DNA of 64,000 nt, from positions 186,001-250,000 of the forward strand of contig JACKIB010000007.1 of the NCBI GenBank assembly GCA_020638695.1. Reading direction: 5' to 3'. The notes under the pieces are model-generated. The model saw only the letters and a list, made by a program, of their open reading frames with translations, ran no database searches and was not told where the DNA came from. A program made the position numbers and the translations under genes. The number at the start of each line of letters is the position of its first letter. Within the stretch, counting starts at the first letter, position 1. The stretch comes from Planctomycetota bacterium (lineage in GTDB: Bacteria > Planctomycetota > UBA1135 > UBA2386). This document shows positions 51,678 to 59,524 of this stretch, piece by piece.

Positions 51678-53074
51678 ACTGCAAGAGCTCCTGCGAGCAC
51701 GCCGACCTCCGGCAATCCGATCCGGCGCGACGTTCGGCCTGGCTACTCCCTCGGGTCACGGTCCCGAGAGCACTCGAGGACGCGACGGCGACGGCTGCCT
51801 CGAGGTGGCGCCAATCACCGGCGCACAAGGTAGCGGGTGCCGATTCGGCGGCGCGCGGGAATGCCCCGCGTCCCGCGTCGTTCCCGGACCGGATTCTGCG
51901 CCGGCACGTGCTGGCGCGCCTCGGCGAACTCCGCTCCGGCCAACTGCGCGTGCGTGAGCAGGGGGTCGAGGACGATTGGCTGGGCGGCGCCGACACCGAG
52001 CTCGGGGGGGTGTGCCTGACCGTCCACGATCCGGCGTTCTACCGGGCTGTGGCAGCGCGCGGCGCTCTCGGCGCCGGCGAGAGCTGGGTCGCTGGACAAT
52101 GGTCGTGCGACGACCTGCCAACGCTGGTGCGCATGCTGGTGCGCGACCGGCAGGTGCTCGACGGCCTCGACTCGGGGCTCGCGGTGCTGAGCCGCCCACT
52201 GCTGCGCCTGTGGCACGCGATGCGAAGCAACACGCGCGCCGGCAGCCGGCGCAACATCACCGCCCACTACGACCTCGGCAACGACTTCTTCGGCTGCTTC
52301 CTCGACCCCTCGCTGACGTATTCCAGCGCCTTGTTCGAACGACCCGACGAGGACCTCGAACCGGCCCAGCAGCGCAAGCTTGCGCGCCTCTGTCAGCTGC
52401 TGGAGCTGCAGCCTGGCGAGCACCTACTGGAGATCGGCACTGGCTGGGGCAGTATGGCACTGCACGCCGCGCGTCACCACGGCGTGCGCGTGACCACCAC
52501 CACCATCTCGCCACGACAGTGGGAACTCGCACGAGAACGGGTGCGCGCAGCCGGCCTCGACGACCGCGTCGAAGTGCTGCTGTGCGACTACCGCGACCTG
52601 CGTGGCACGTACGACAAGGTCGTGTCGGTCGAGATGGTGGAAGCGGTCGGAGACCGATTCCTGCCCGGCTACTTCGGGAACTGCAGCCGTCTGCTTCGCC
52701 CCGGCGGCCGGCTGGCGCTGCAGGCGATCACCATCGCCGACCAACACTACCAGCGCGCGCTGCGCACGGTCGACTTCATCAAGCGCCACGTGTTCCCCGG
52801 CAGCTTCATCCCGTCGACGACTCGGCTGCTGACCGCGGCTACTTCCGGATCCGATCTACGGCTGCGTGCCCTCGACGACTTCGGCGACCACTACGCCGAA
52901 ACCCTGCGGCGCTGGCGTTCTCGGCTGCACGCGAACGCGGACCGCATCCTCGACCTCGGCTATCCACAGCGCTTGTTCCGCGCCTGGGACTACTACTTTG
53001 CCTACTGCGAAGGGGGCTTTGCCGAAGGCTACCTGGGGCTCTGCCAACTGCGCCTCGACAAACCCGCGACCTGA
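51674..53074 (+). CDS. Cyclopropane-fatty-acyl-phospholipid synthase
   Basis: The 466-aa enzyme has the CFA blocks NITAHYDLGNDFFGCFLDPS and LTYSSALF (about residues 195-220), the SAM loop LLEIGTGWGSMALHAA near 255, YDKVVSVEMVEAVG and FIKRHVFPGSFIP. It transfers a one-carbon unit from SAM to unsaturated acyl chains of membrane lipids. The N-terminus is about 70 residues longer than in E. coli Cfa. It is the last gene of the desaturase operon, with ATG 51674 overlapping DUF1365. Confidence 0.9.
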   Translation: MNCKSSCEHADLRQSDPARRSAWLLPRVTVPRALEDATATAASRWRQSPAHKVAGADSAARGNAPRPASFPDRILRRHVLARLGELRSGQLRVREQGVEDDWLGGADTELGGVCLTVHDPAFYRAVAARGALGAGESWVAGQWSCDDLPTLVRMLVRDRQVLDGLDSGLAVLSRPLLRLWHAMRSNTRAGSRRNITAHYDLGNDFFGCFLDPSLTYSSALFERPDEDLEPAQQRKLARLCQLLELQPGEHLLEIGTGWGSMALHAARHHGVRVTTTTISPRQWELARERVRAAGLDDRVEVLLCDYRDLRGTYDKVVSVEMVEAVGDRFLPGYFGNCSRLLRPGGRLALQAITIADQHYQRALRTVDFIKRHVFPGSFIPSTTRLLTAATSGSDLRLRALDDFGDHYAETLRRWRSRLHANADRILDLGYPQRLFRAWDYYFAYCEGGFAEGYLGLCQLRLDKPAT

Positions 53075-53227
53075 TGGGGGTCCGGGTTGGTGTCTCGGCC
53101 GGTGAGTCACCCCGTTCCTGTTTGCACGTGCAACGAACGGATCGCACGGATCGCGGCGCCTCGTGTCGCTGCAACCGAGCCGTGGAGTGTGCGCATCCGA
53201 TACGGCTCTCGGGACGAACCCCACCAC

Positions 53228-54070
53228 ATGCGACCCTCCGTGTTCGTTTGGCTCCTGTTGTCCCTGCCCGTGACCGCTCAGGATCGACTGCTGCAGCCCG
53301 CTGACTTGCCGGCCCGGACGACTGCAGCGCGCACGCTGAAGGCCGTGCTCGAGGTTGTGCGCGACCCGACCGGCGATCCCGGCCGCGCGCGGTGGCGCGC
53401 CGCGCTGGAGGAAGCGCGGAAGCACCTCCCCGCCGGCTCGACCGCTCGGGCCACGCTCGATGGAATCGCTCAGCGGCCAGCCGAGCGAGCGGCATCCGCC
53501 CTTGCGGAGCTGGTCGCCGATCTCGAGTTCCGCCCGGTCCGCGAAGCGGAACTGCCGGACGGCGTTTCCGGTTTCCAGGCGCTCGACGAACTCGAGCTCC
53601 GCGCCTACCCGACCTACCGGCTGGTCCGAACGAAGATGCGGGGTCGATCCACGGCGGCTTTCTGGCCGTTGTTCCGTCACATCCAATCGCACGACATCAC
53701 GATGACCACACCGGTGCAGATCGACTACCGGTCCGACGGCGCGCAACCGCGCGAGGCATCGATGGCATTCCTCTACGGCTCGCGCGCGCTCGGGGCGACG
53801 GGTCGCGAAGGATCGGTCGAAGTAGTCGACGTTCCCGCGACGAGTGTGATCACGGTCGGATCGCGCGGGTTGGCCCGCCCGGATCGAATCGCCGCGATGC
53901 GATCCCGCTTGGAGGGATGGATCGCGCGGAGTCCGGTGTGGAGATCGGCGGGTCCGATGCGCGTGATGGAATACAACAGCCCGTTCGTGCGTGGGGATCG
54001 TCGCTACTTCGAGGTGCAGATCCCGGTGGCGCGGCGTGAGGCGAAGACGGGCAAGCGAGTGAAGGTGTGA
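53228..54070 (+). CDS. SOUL-family heme-binding-like protein with signal peptide
   Basis: The 280-aa protein has a short leader (VFVWLLLSLPVTAQ), a helical part to about residue 110 and then the SOUL domain (LRAYPTYRLVRTKM, AFWPLFRHIQSHDITMTTPV-Q, and the C-terminal SPFVRGDRRYFEVQIPV). SOUL proteins bind heme or bind hydrophobic ligands; MTTPVQ is the most conserved block. Export of such a domain is typical in planctomycetes. ATG 53228 is chosen for the leader. It follows the lipid operon but with 150 bases between, so it probably has its own promoter. Confidence 0.78.
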   Translation: MRPSVFVWLLLSLPVTAQDRLLQPADLPARTTAARTLKAVLEVVRDPTGDPGRARWRAALEEARKHLPAGSTARATLDGIAQRPAERAASALAELVADLEFRPVREAELPDGVSGFQALDELELRAYPTYRLVRTKMRGRSTAAFWPLFRHIQSHDITMTTPVQIDYRSDGAQPREASMAFLYGSRALGATGREGSVEVVDVPATSVITVGSRGLARPDRIAAMRSRLEGWIARSPVWRSAGPMRVMEYNSPFVRGDRRYFEVQIPVARREAKTGKRVKV

Positions 54071-54423
54071 AGGAGCGGTGACCGGACGTGCCTGACGGAG
54101 CTGCTGCGATCGCGTGAGAACGCGGGTGGCGCGGTTGCTCCCGATCGCGGTGCACGATCCAGCGGCGCTGGCACGCGCATCGCCTGGGTGAGGACTCACA
54201 CAGGTTCTGACGCGCCGCAACGAGGACGAATCGACCATCTCGACACAGAGCGCCGACCTGCGCCGCGACGCAGGGTCGGCCATTCTCGCCACCGCGAGGT
54301 GGCCGCGGCTGGCGTTGCCGGCTCCCGGGTGGTTCGTGGAAGGCGGTTACAGGAGCAGGACGTTGCCGCGCTCGTCGAACTGCTGCGTGCACGGCGACGA
54401 CGCGGTATCAGCGGGCGCCAGAC
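54071..54423. other. Intergenic, nothing recognised
   Basis: The stretch between the SOUL gene and the small membrane protein gene has no coding or structural feature that I can support. Confidence 0.35.
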
Positions 54424-54555
54424 CTACTTGCTCCTCGCGATCTTCTCGAGTTCCTCGACGCGCTTGGCGAGTTCCTTGATTCTCGATTTCGGAAGCAGCC
54501 CGTCTGCGAAGAGGCCGCAGATCAAGATGATGGCAATGAGGCCGACGTATCCCAT
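54424..54555 (-). CDS. Small membrane/coiled-coil protein, 43 aa
   Basis: From ATG 54555 the product is one membrane helix (MGYVGLIAIILICGLFADGL) followed by a charged helix (SRIKELAKRVEELEKIARSK), a layout shared with small PspB-like or uncharacterised inner-membrane peptides. The frame is open further upstream but the extension lacks a leader or domain. Function unknown. Confidence 0.55.
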   Translation of the reverse strand: MGYVGLIAIILICGLFADGLLPKSRIKELAKRVEELEKIARSK

Positions 54556-55039
54556 GTTGGCGACTACAGAGGGTTTCGTCGGAGCGGCGTGAACGGCTCG
54601 ACGATAGGAAGCGAACTCACGGACCGACGACGTTCCGTTCGGTGGCGAGCTGGTCGACGACCAACCTCGAAGCCTCGGCGAGCACCAGGCTACACCCAAC
54701 CGATACCCGTGAAAGCCACCTCGTCGATGACGACCTGGAGGATGACTCCGGGACTCCGGACGGCCGCGACGGCGAAACCGACGATGGCGAGAGCGGACGG
54801 CACGACAGTGGACCGAAGCTCGCGCAACGAGGGCCGACCTCGATGTCAGGACGGACCTCGTTCATCACGCTTTCGCTGACGCGGCCTTCATGCGAGCTCA
54901 CATCGGTCTCCATGCTGCGTGGCATCGAGGCCATCGAACTCACGAGGTTCATCGGCGCGCTGGGTGCGTCGAGGTTGACCTTGCCTCCGACCACTGGTCG
55001 ATGACGAGTGAGAGTTCTCGCGTAGAACCGACCCGGACG
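54556..55039. other. Intergenic, no gene recognised
   Basis: Both strands have Ser/Arg-rich open frames without motifs. It is probably debris next to the IS3 remnant and the promoter of the small membrane protein. Confidence 0.3.
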
Positions 55040-55640
55040 ACGCATGCGCGAGACCGTCACACGAAGAGTAGTTCATCGGAATCCCGAAGCAGGCCGCGAC
55101 CGGCACGAAGGCCGCGGACGTGATCCGCAAGCACTGCATCGTCGCAGACCTTCTTCCGCTGGAAGTCGAACTGCGGCGGCACGGAGATCAATGAGGCCAG
55201 TCGCTGAATCACCTCGGGGACGAGAATCGCCGGCTGAAGCAGATGCCCCGCGGACCCGAACCTGGACAACCAGGCGCTGGAGATCGCCTCGCCACGTCGA
55301 CGACGTCCGAGATCGACCGCGCGCCTTGGCCACCGAGCGTCCGCGCTTCGGCTACCGGCACCTGCACGTGCTGCTCCAGCGCGAAGGGCTCGAGATCACC
55401 CACAAGCGCGTCCTCCGCCTCCACCGGGACGAAGGCTGACCATTCGCCGGAAGCGACGCAAGTGACGACCACGTGCCTTGCGCATGCGACCAGCGCAGCC
55501 CGAGCAGCCGAACGACCTTCGGGCGCTGGACTTCGCCAGCGACCGAGTCCGGCCGCAGCATCCGCATGCGGACACCCGACGGCGCGACGCCACGCCACTC
55601 CTGCATGGCGCACCCGGCTTGGTTGCCCACTCGAGGCAAC
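55040..55640 (+). pseudogene. IS3-family element remnant (orfA and orfB pieces)
   Basis: In changing frames one finds GTKAADVIRKHCIVAD and DENRRLKQM, which are orfA blocks of IS3-type elements, then RPRFGYRHLHVLLQREGLEI-THKRVLRLHRDEG of orfB, a one-base loss before the expected TIRRKRRK block, and LDFASDRV, the start of the DDE domain. Everything after that is missing. The element is decayed and inactive. Confidence 0.8.
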
Positions 55641-55771
55641 GACGGAGGCGCCTGGGTCAGGTCGCCGTCCCCGGTGCGTCCCGGGCACTCGTTCACCCAG
55701 TTCATCATCAGAAAAAGTCGTAAGTTACTTCTTGATCGATCTTTCCGTCTACACACCAAGATAGGACCTTC

Positions 55772-55793
55772 CTTGACAACAACTTTTGTCAAG
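55772..55793 (+). promoter_or_regulatory. Palindromic operator before the ArsR-type gene
   Basis: CTTGACAA-CAACTT-TTGTCAAG is a perfect 8-bp dyad with a 6-bp spacer, 17 bases upstream of the ATG at 55810. It contains TTGACA, a -35-like box, in its left arm. Its position suggests the binding site of the regulator encoded next to it. Confidence 0.6.
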
Positions 55794-55809
55794 GCTAGTC
55801 TCCCGCGCG

Positions 55810-56412
55810 ATGCTCGACCTCCAAGTGATCGAGGACCCCGCCACCGCGACGGTCGCCCTCGAGCCGACGCGCAGCCGCCTCCTCGCCGAGTTGGCCGTGC
55901 CCGCGTCGGCGGCGACCCTGGCGACGCGCGTCGGGCTGGCCCGGCAGAAGGTCCGCTACCACCTCAAGGCGCTCGAAGAACGCGGACTCGTGGAGCTCGC
56001 CGGGGAACGGAAATGGGGCGGCCTGACCGAGCGGTTGCTGGTCGCGTCGGCCGCGTCGTACGTCGTCTCCCCGAGTGCGCTCGGCGCCGCCGCGGCCGAC
56101 CCTGACCGCGAGGTCGATCGGCTCTCCGCGAACTACCTCATCGCCCTGGGCGCGCGCATCATCCGCGAGGTCGGGGACCTCGTGCGAAAGGCACGAGACA
56201 GTGCGAAGCGACTCGCGACGCTCGGGGTCAGTACCGAGATCCGCTTCCGCTCGGCGGCGGACCGGGCCGCGTTCAGCGCCGAGCTCACCGAAGCCATCGC
56301 GACGCTGGTCGCCAAGTACCACGATCCACAGGCGCCGGGCGGCCGTCCGCATCGCCTGCTGGTCGTGGCCCACCCACTGCCACAGAAGCCTGAACCGCAG
56401 GAGCAATCATGA
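55810..56412 (+). CDS. ArsR-family winged-helix regulator
   Basis: The 200-aa protein has an N-terminal winged helix-turn-helix (about residues 10-75: ATLATRVGLARQKVRYHLKA-LEERGLVEL) and a longer helical C-terminus. The family normally represses its own operon and the next gene, and members paired with START-like (AHSA1) proteins are common. ATG 55810 is preferred over an upstream in-frame start at 55786 because of the operator position. It overlaps the next gene as ATGA. Confidence 0.85.
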   Translation: MLDLQVIEDPATATVALEPTRSRLLAELAVPASAATLATRVGLARQKVRYHLKALEERGLVELAGERKWGGLTERLLVASAASYVVSPSALGAAAADPDREVDRLSANYLIALGARIIREVGDLVRKARDSAKRLATLGVSTEIRFRSAADRAAFSAELTEAIATLVAKYHDPQAPGGRPHRLLVVAHPLPQKPEPQEQS

Positions 56413-57218
56413 GCGTGAAGAAAGGAGCCGACGGGCGCCGTTCCATCCAAGTCGAGATCGAGGTCCCCGGCACCCCGGAGGAAGTCTGGGAGGCGATCGC
56501 CACCGGACACGGCATCACGTCGTGGTTCGTGCCGGCCGAGGTCGAGGAACGCGATGGCAATCCCGTCGCGGTGACGTTGGACTTCGGCGGGATGGAGTCG
56601 CGCGCGGTCGTCACGGCGTGGCAACCACCGAACTTGTTCGCCAGAGAGGGGAGCGGGTGGGTTCCGGGCTCCCCCCCGATCGCCACCGAGTTCACCGTCG
56701 AGGCGAAGTCCGGCGGCACGTGCACCGTGCGCGTGGTGCAGAGCCTGTTCGCCAGCACCGACGACTGGGACGGCCAGTTGACCGGAGCCGAGGAAGGTTG
56801 GCCCGGCATCTTCCAGATCCTGCGCCTCTACCTCACCCACTTCCGCGGCCAACGCGCGGCGGTCATGCAGTTCTTGGCACCGGTCGCCGGATCCCCGGCG
56901 GACGCGTGGGCCGCGCTGACGGCAGCGTTGGGGCTTGCGCATGTGCGCGCGGGCGAGCGCATGGTGGCGCCGGCCGGCGTTCCGACGCTCGGCGGTGTGC
57001 TGGAGAGCGTCGGCTCCACTCCGTTCGGCGCGCTCGTGCGACTCGACGCGCCCGGGCCCGGCACCGCTGCGTTCGGCACGATCGAGTTCGGCGACGCGGT
57101 CATGGCCTCGCTCATGTTCTACATGTACGGCGAAGATGCCGCTGGGACCGTGGAGCGCGAGAAACCGCGCTGGGCGGCGTGGATTCAGGAGAGCTTCCCG
57201 ACGCCGGGTGGGGCGTAG
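56409..57218 (+). CDS. SRPBCC/AHSA1-type (START-like) protein
   Basis: The 269-aa soluble protein begins with a START-like domain (SIQVEIEVPGTPEEVWEAIA-TGHGITSWFVPAEVE), typical of the AHSA1 family that binds hydrophobic ligands or acts with Hsp90 in eukaryotes. The second half repeats a shorter similar fold (ADAWAALTAALG, FGTIEFGDAVMASLMFYMYG). It is co-transcribed with the ArsR-type regulator (four-base overlap), so its level is probably under that control. The ligand is unknown. A strong hairpin follows. Confidence 0.82.
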   Translation: MSVKKGADGRRSIQVEIEVPGTPEEVWEAIATGHGITSWFVPAEVEERDGNPVAVTLDFGGMESRAVVTAWQPPNLFAREGSGWVPGSPPIATEFTVEAKSGGTCTVRVVQSLFASTDDWDGQLTGAEEGWPGIFQILRLYLTHFRGQRAAVMQFLAPVAGSPADAWAALTAALGLAHVRAGERMVAPAGVPTLGGVLESVGSTPFGALVRLDAPGPGTAAFGTIEFGDAVMASLMFYMYGEDAAGTVEREKPRWAAWIQESFPTPGGA

Positions 57219-57244
57219 GCAGACCCCACGCAACTGCCGGCTGC

Positions 57245-57274
57245 GAACTCGGGAACTCGCTCGTTCCCGAGTTC
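57245..57274. terminator. Hairpin between convergent genes
   Basis: GAACTCGGGAAC and GTTCCCGAGTTC form a perfect 12-bp stem with a six-base loop, between the stops of the START-like gene and the DsrE-type gene. No T-run follows on either strand, so termination without Rho is not certain. Confidence 0.6.
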
Positions 57275-57287
57275 ACGGCCGCGCCGG

Positions 57288-57665
57288 TCAGAACGTCAAG
57301 ACCTGGCGCCCTTCGCGCAGCAGTGCGCGCATGCTCGCGCCGCCGCTCATGCCCGGCAGGGGAACTCCCTCGATCAGATCGAAGCCTTCTGCGCGAACCG
57401 AGTCGGCCGCGCCGAACACGTCGGCACAGGCACACGAGGCACCCGCGACCTTGTCCCGGACGCTGTCGAACAGGCCGTGCGCCGGGTGGTCCGGCTTGGT
57501 CAGTTCACCGAGCCAGCGCGTGCCGGCCCCCTGGAACACGATCGTGACATCGTCGCCGTTGCTCTTGAACTCGTGCGCGGCCACGAGTGCGTTGAACACG
57601 CGGCCGAGGGCTTCGTCGCCGGACTTCGGGTCGGAGAGGACGAGGATTGCTGTCTTGTCGGGCAT
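57288..57665 (-). CDS. DsrE-family small protein
   Basis: The 125-aa protein has the DsrE/DsrF-like alpha/beta pattern: KTAILVLSDP at the N-terminus, ALVAAHEFKSNGDDVTIVFQ-GAGTRW and a C-terminal LREGRQVLTF. A cysteine pair CAC near residue 84 could be the sulfur-carrier site of the family, though DsrE itself uses a different Cys. ATG 57665 is used. The neighbouring FMN-binding gene is 63 bases upstream in the same direction. Confidence 0.75.
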   Translation of the reverse strand: MPDKTAILVLSDPKSGDEALGRVFNALVAAHEFKSNGDDVTIVFQGAGTRWLGELTKPDHPAHGLFDSVRDKVAGASCACADVFGAADSVRAEGFDLIEGVPLPGMSGGASMRALLREGRQVLTF

Positions 57666-57728
57666 CTTGGTTGTTCGGGAATGGGGATCGGAGATCGAGA
57701 GCATTCGGTGGCCGAGGTCGGTCGGTGA

Positions 57729-58328
57729 TCACTCGGTGCGCGCGAGCTCGGCCTCGAGCTCGGCGATGCGTCGGCGCAACGCGGCAATGGTGGCCTCGGC
57801 CGATTCGGCCGGCAGCCGGCGATGGATGTGCTGCGGGCAGTTGACGTCCCACGCCTCGACGGTGACCACGATTGCGCGCTCGGGTCGACCGGCATACGAC
57901 GCGTCGGACAAGTTCGCGAGCAGATCAGGGTCGTTCTCGATCACGCGCGCCGTGCCCCAGATCTTGATCCGCTGCCGCTGTGCGTAGTCGATCAAGAACA
58001 GTAACACCTTGTCGTTCTCGCGCAGGTTGCCGAGCGACAGGTACTGCCGGTTGCCGGCGAAATCGGCGAACGCGAGCGTGCGCTCGTCGACAACCTTGAG
58101 AAAGCCCCTCGGCCCGCCGCGGTACTGCACGTACGGCTGACCATCCGCGGTCGCAGTCGCGAAGTAGAACATATCGAGCCCGGACAAGAAGAACTCGAGC
58201 TCCGGGGTCACATTCTGCTGCCAGCCCATGCCGGACTCGACGCGCTCGTACGTGCTGCGCGAGCCCTTCTCGAGCTGAACGTCCTTTACCGACGGTGTGA
58301 ACGCGATGTCGCTAATGTAGCGTCGCAT
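57729..58328 (-). CDS. Pyridoxamine-5-phosphate-oxidase-like FMN-binding protein
   Basis: The 199-aa protein has the split-barrel flavin-binding pattern FYFATATADGQPYVQYRGGP and VLLFLIDYAQRQRIKIWGTA-RVI. In this family the reaction varies; it is not a true PdxH because key substrate residues are not visible. The C-terminus is a helix IAALRRRIAELEAELA that may form a coiled coil. ATG 58328 fits the usual N-terminus. Confidence 0.8.
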   Translation of the reverse strand: MRRYISDIAFTPSVKDVQLEKGSRSTYERVESGMGWQQNVTPELEFFLSGLDMFYFATATADGQPYVQYRGGPRGFLKVVDERTLAFADFAGNRQYLSLGNLRENDKVLLFLIDYAQRQRIKIWGTARVIENDPDLLANLSDASYAGRPERAIVVTVEAWDVNCPQHIHRRLPAESAEATIAALRRRIAELEAELARTE

Positions 58329-58343
58329 ATTGATGCCGCGCGC

Positions 58344-58516
58344 TCAGCGCACCTCCGGGATGCCCGGGTGATCGACAGGGCGCGGACCCGGCGCCGGCCA
58401 ACGGAAGCGGCGCTCGGTCTCCGCGATGCGCACGTCGTTGATGCTGGCTTCGCGACGACGCATCAGTCCGGACTCGTCGAACTCCCACAGCTCGTTCTCC
58501 CGATGTTCCCGGTTTG
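58344..58516 (-). pseudogene. C-terminal fragment of a DUF1348 (NTF2-like) protein
   Basis: The minus strand reads NELWEFDESGLMRRREASIN-DVRIAETERRFRWP and DHPGIPEV to a stop at 58344, which is the end of DUF1348 proteins. The other two thirds are missing, and no start is available. It lies directly upstream of the FMN-binding gene. Confidence 0.75.
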
Positions 58517-58735
58517 GACAAGTTCAGGCAACCTTCATAGAGCGAAGTGGCGTTACTGACCTCAGCTGATCCAGGCTCTCCATTCACGCTTTCATTGAAC
58601 CGTCAAAGAATGCCGATCCGCATCCGGTGTTGGAGACTCGAACGGAGGACGGATGTCGGTTGGCATCGGCATGGCAGGAAACTGTCGCAACAGGTAGATC
58701 GAGTCCTTGCAGCAGTCGGTCGGGGATCGGTGGTC

Positions 58736-59128
58736 TCAGTCGCTCTTGGACAGCATCCGCCGCACCGCCTTCCGGGCAACATCGATCGGCCACAGCTGGC
58801 TCACCGCGGCAGCGTGCGAAGTCGCCCCCTCGAACAGCAGAAACACTTCGTCTGCGCGCCCGCCGAGCTCCGCCTGATGACAGTGCAAAACGACAAGGCT
58901 CCCCTCGGCAACGGCTCGCTTGAACTCGACTCGCTTGCCCGGGTACTCCGCGGCCATCCGCTCGAAGTACTCGATGAACGCCTCCTTGCCGTCAGCCACG
59001 TGGGGATTGTGTTGGACGTAGTCCCCGCCGACGAACCGTTCGACCGCCTCGCGGGGGCGGCAGTGGTTGAACATCAGGTCGTAGAAGGCCGTCGCCAACT
59101 GCTTGTGGCGCTCTGATGTGCTACTCAT
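58736..59128 (-). CDS. SnoaL-like (NTF2-fold) protein with altered C-terminus
   Basis: The first 85 residues fit the SnoaL-like family (HKQLATAFYDLMFNHCRPRE, DYVQHNPHVADGKEAFIEYF, RAVAEGSLVVLHCHQ), small barrels that act as polyketide cyclases, isomerases or unknown. The expected continuation with DIFRF and EHWDV is replaced by 45 residues of unrelated character (ADEVFLLFEGATSHAAAVSQ). The gene is therefore probably truncated and joined to other sequence. ATG 59128 is clear. Confidence 0.6.
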   Translation of the reverse strand: MSSTSERHKQLATAFYDLMFNHCRPREAVERFVGGDYVQHNPHVADGKEAFIEYFERMAAEYPGKRVEFKRAVAEGSLVVLHCHQAELGGRADEVFLLFEGATSHAAAVSQLWPIDVARKAVRRMLSKSD

Positions 59129-59524
59129 CGGCGGGTGCTCCGGCGGCCCTGGCTTGCGGTTCGGCCTCGTTCACGGCCGGGAGGAAGCGGCTTCGAACGG
59201 ACATCGTCGCGGGGCCGGCGAGGCACGCAAACGGGGAGTTTCGCATCTTCGAGGAGAATCGCTCGCGAGGCGCTGAGACGGCATGGAAGCGAGGCACGGG
59301 CCCCTGCGATCTGGCCAAGCGGCCGGCTGGCCGACCCGGGATCTGGCGACCTCTTCGTCCCGGCCGACGGCTGATGCCCCACCCGCACCTTCCGCGCCCG
59401 CATGAACACCCTCACCGAGGCCCGCGCGCAATGGCAGGCCCTGGCCGACTACTTTGACCAACTCGGTCTCGACCACCCCGTGCTGCCGCGCCCCTGCACC
59501 TGCCTCCGACTGCCGCAACCGGAA
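59129..59524. other. Gene-poor region with a possible fragment
   Basis: A plus-strand frame from ATG 59402 reads MNTLTEARAQWQALADYFDQ-LGLDHPVLP before running into the 3' end of the helicase gene on the other strand. It may be the first part of a lost gene; I cannot name it. The rest shows nothing. Confidence 0.3.
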
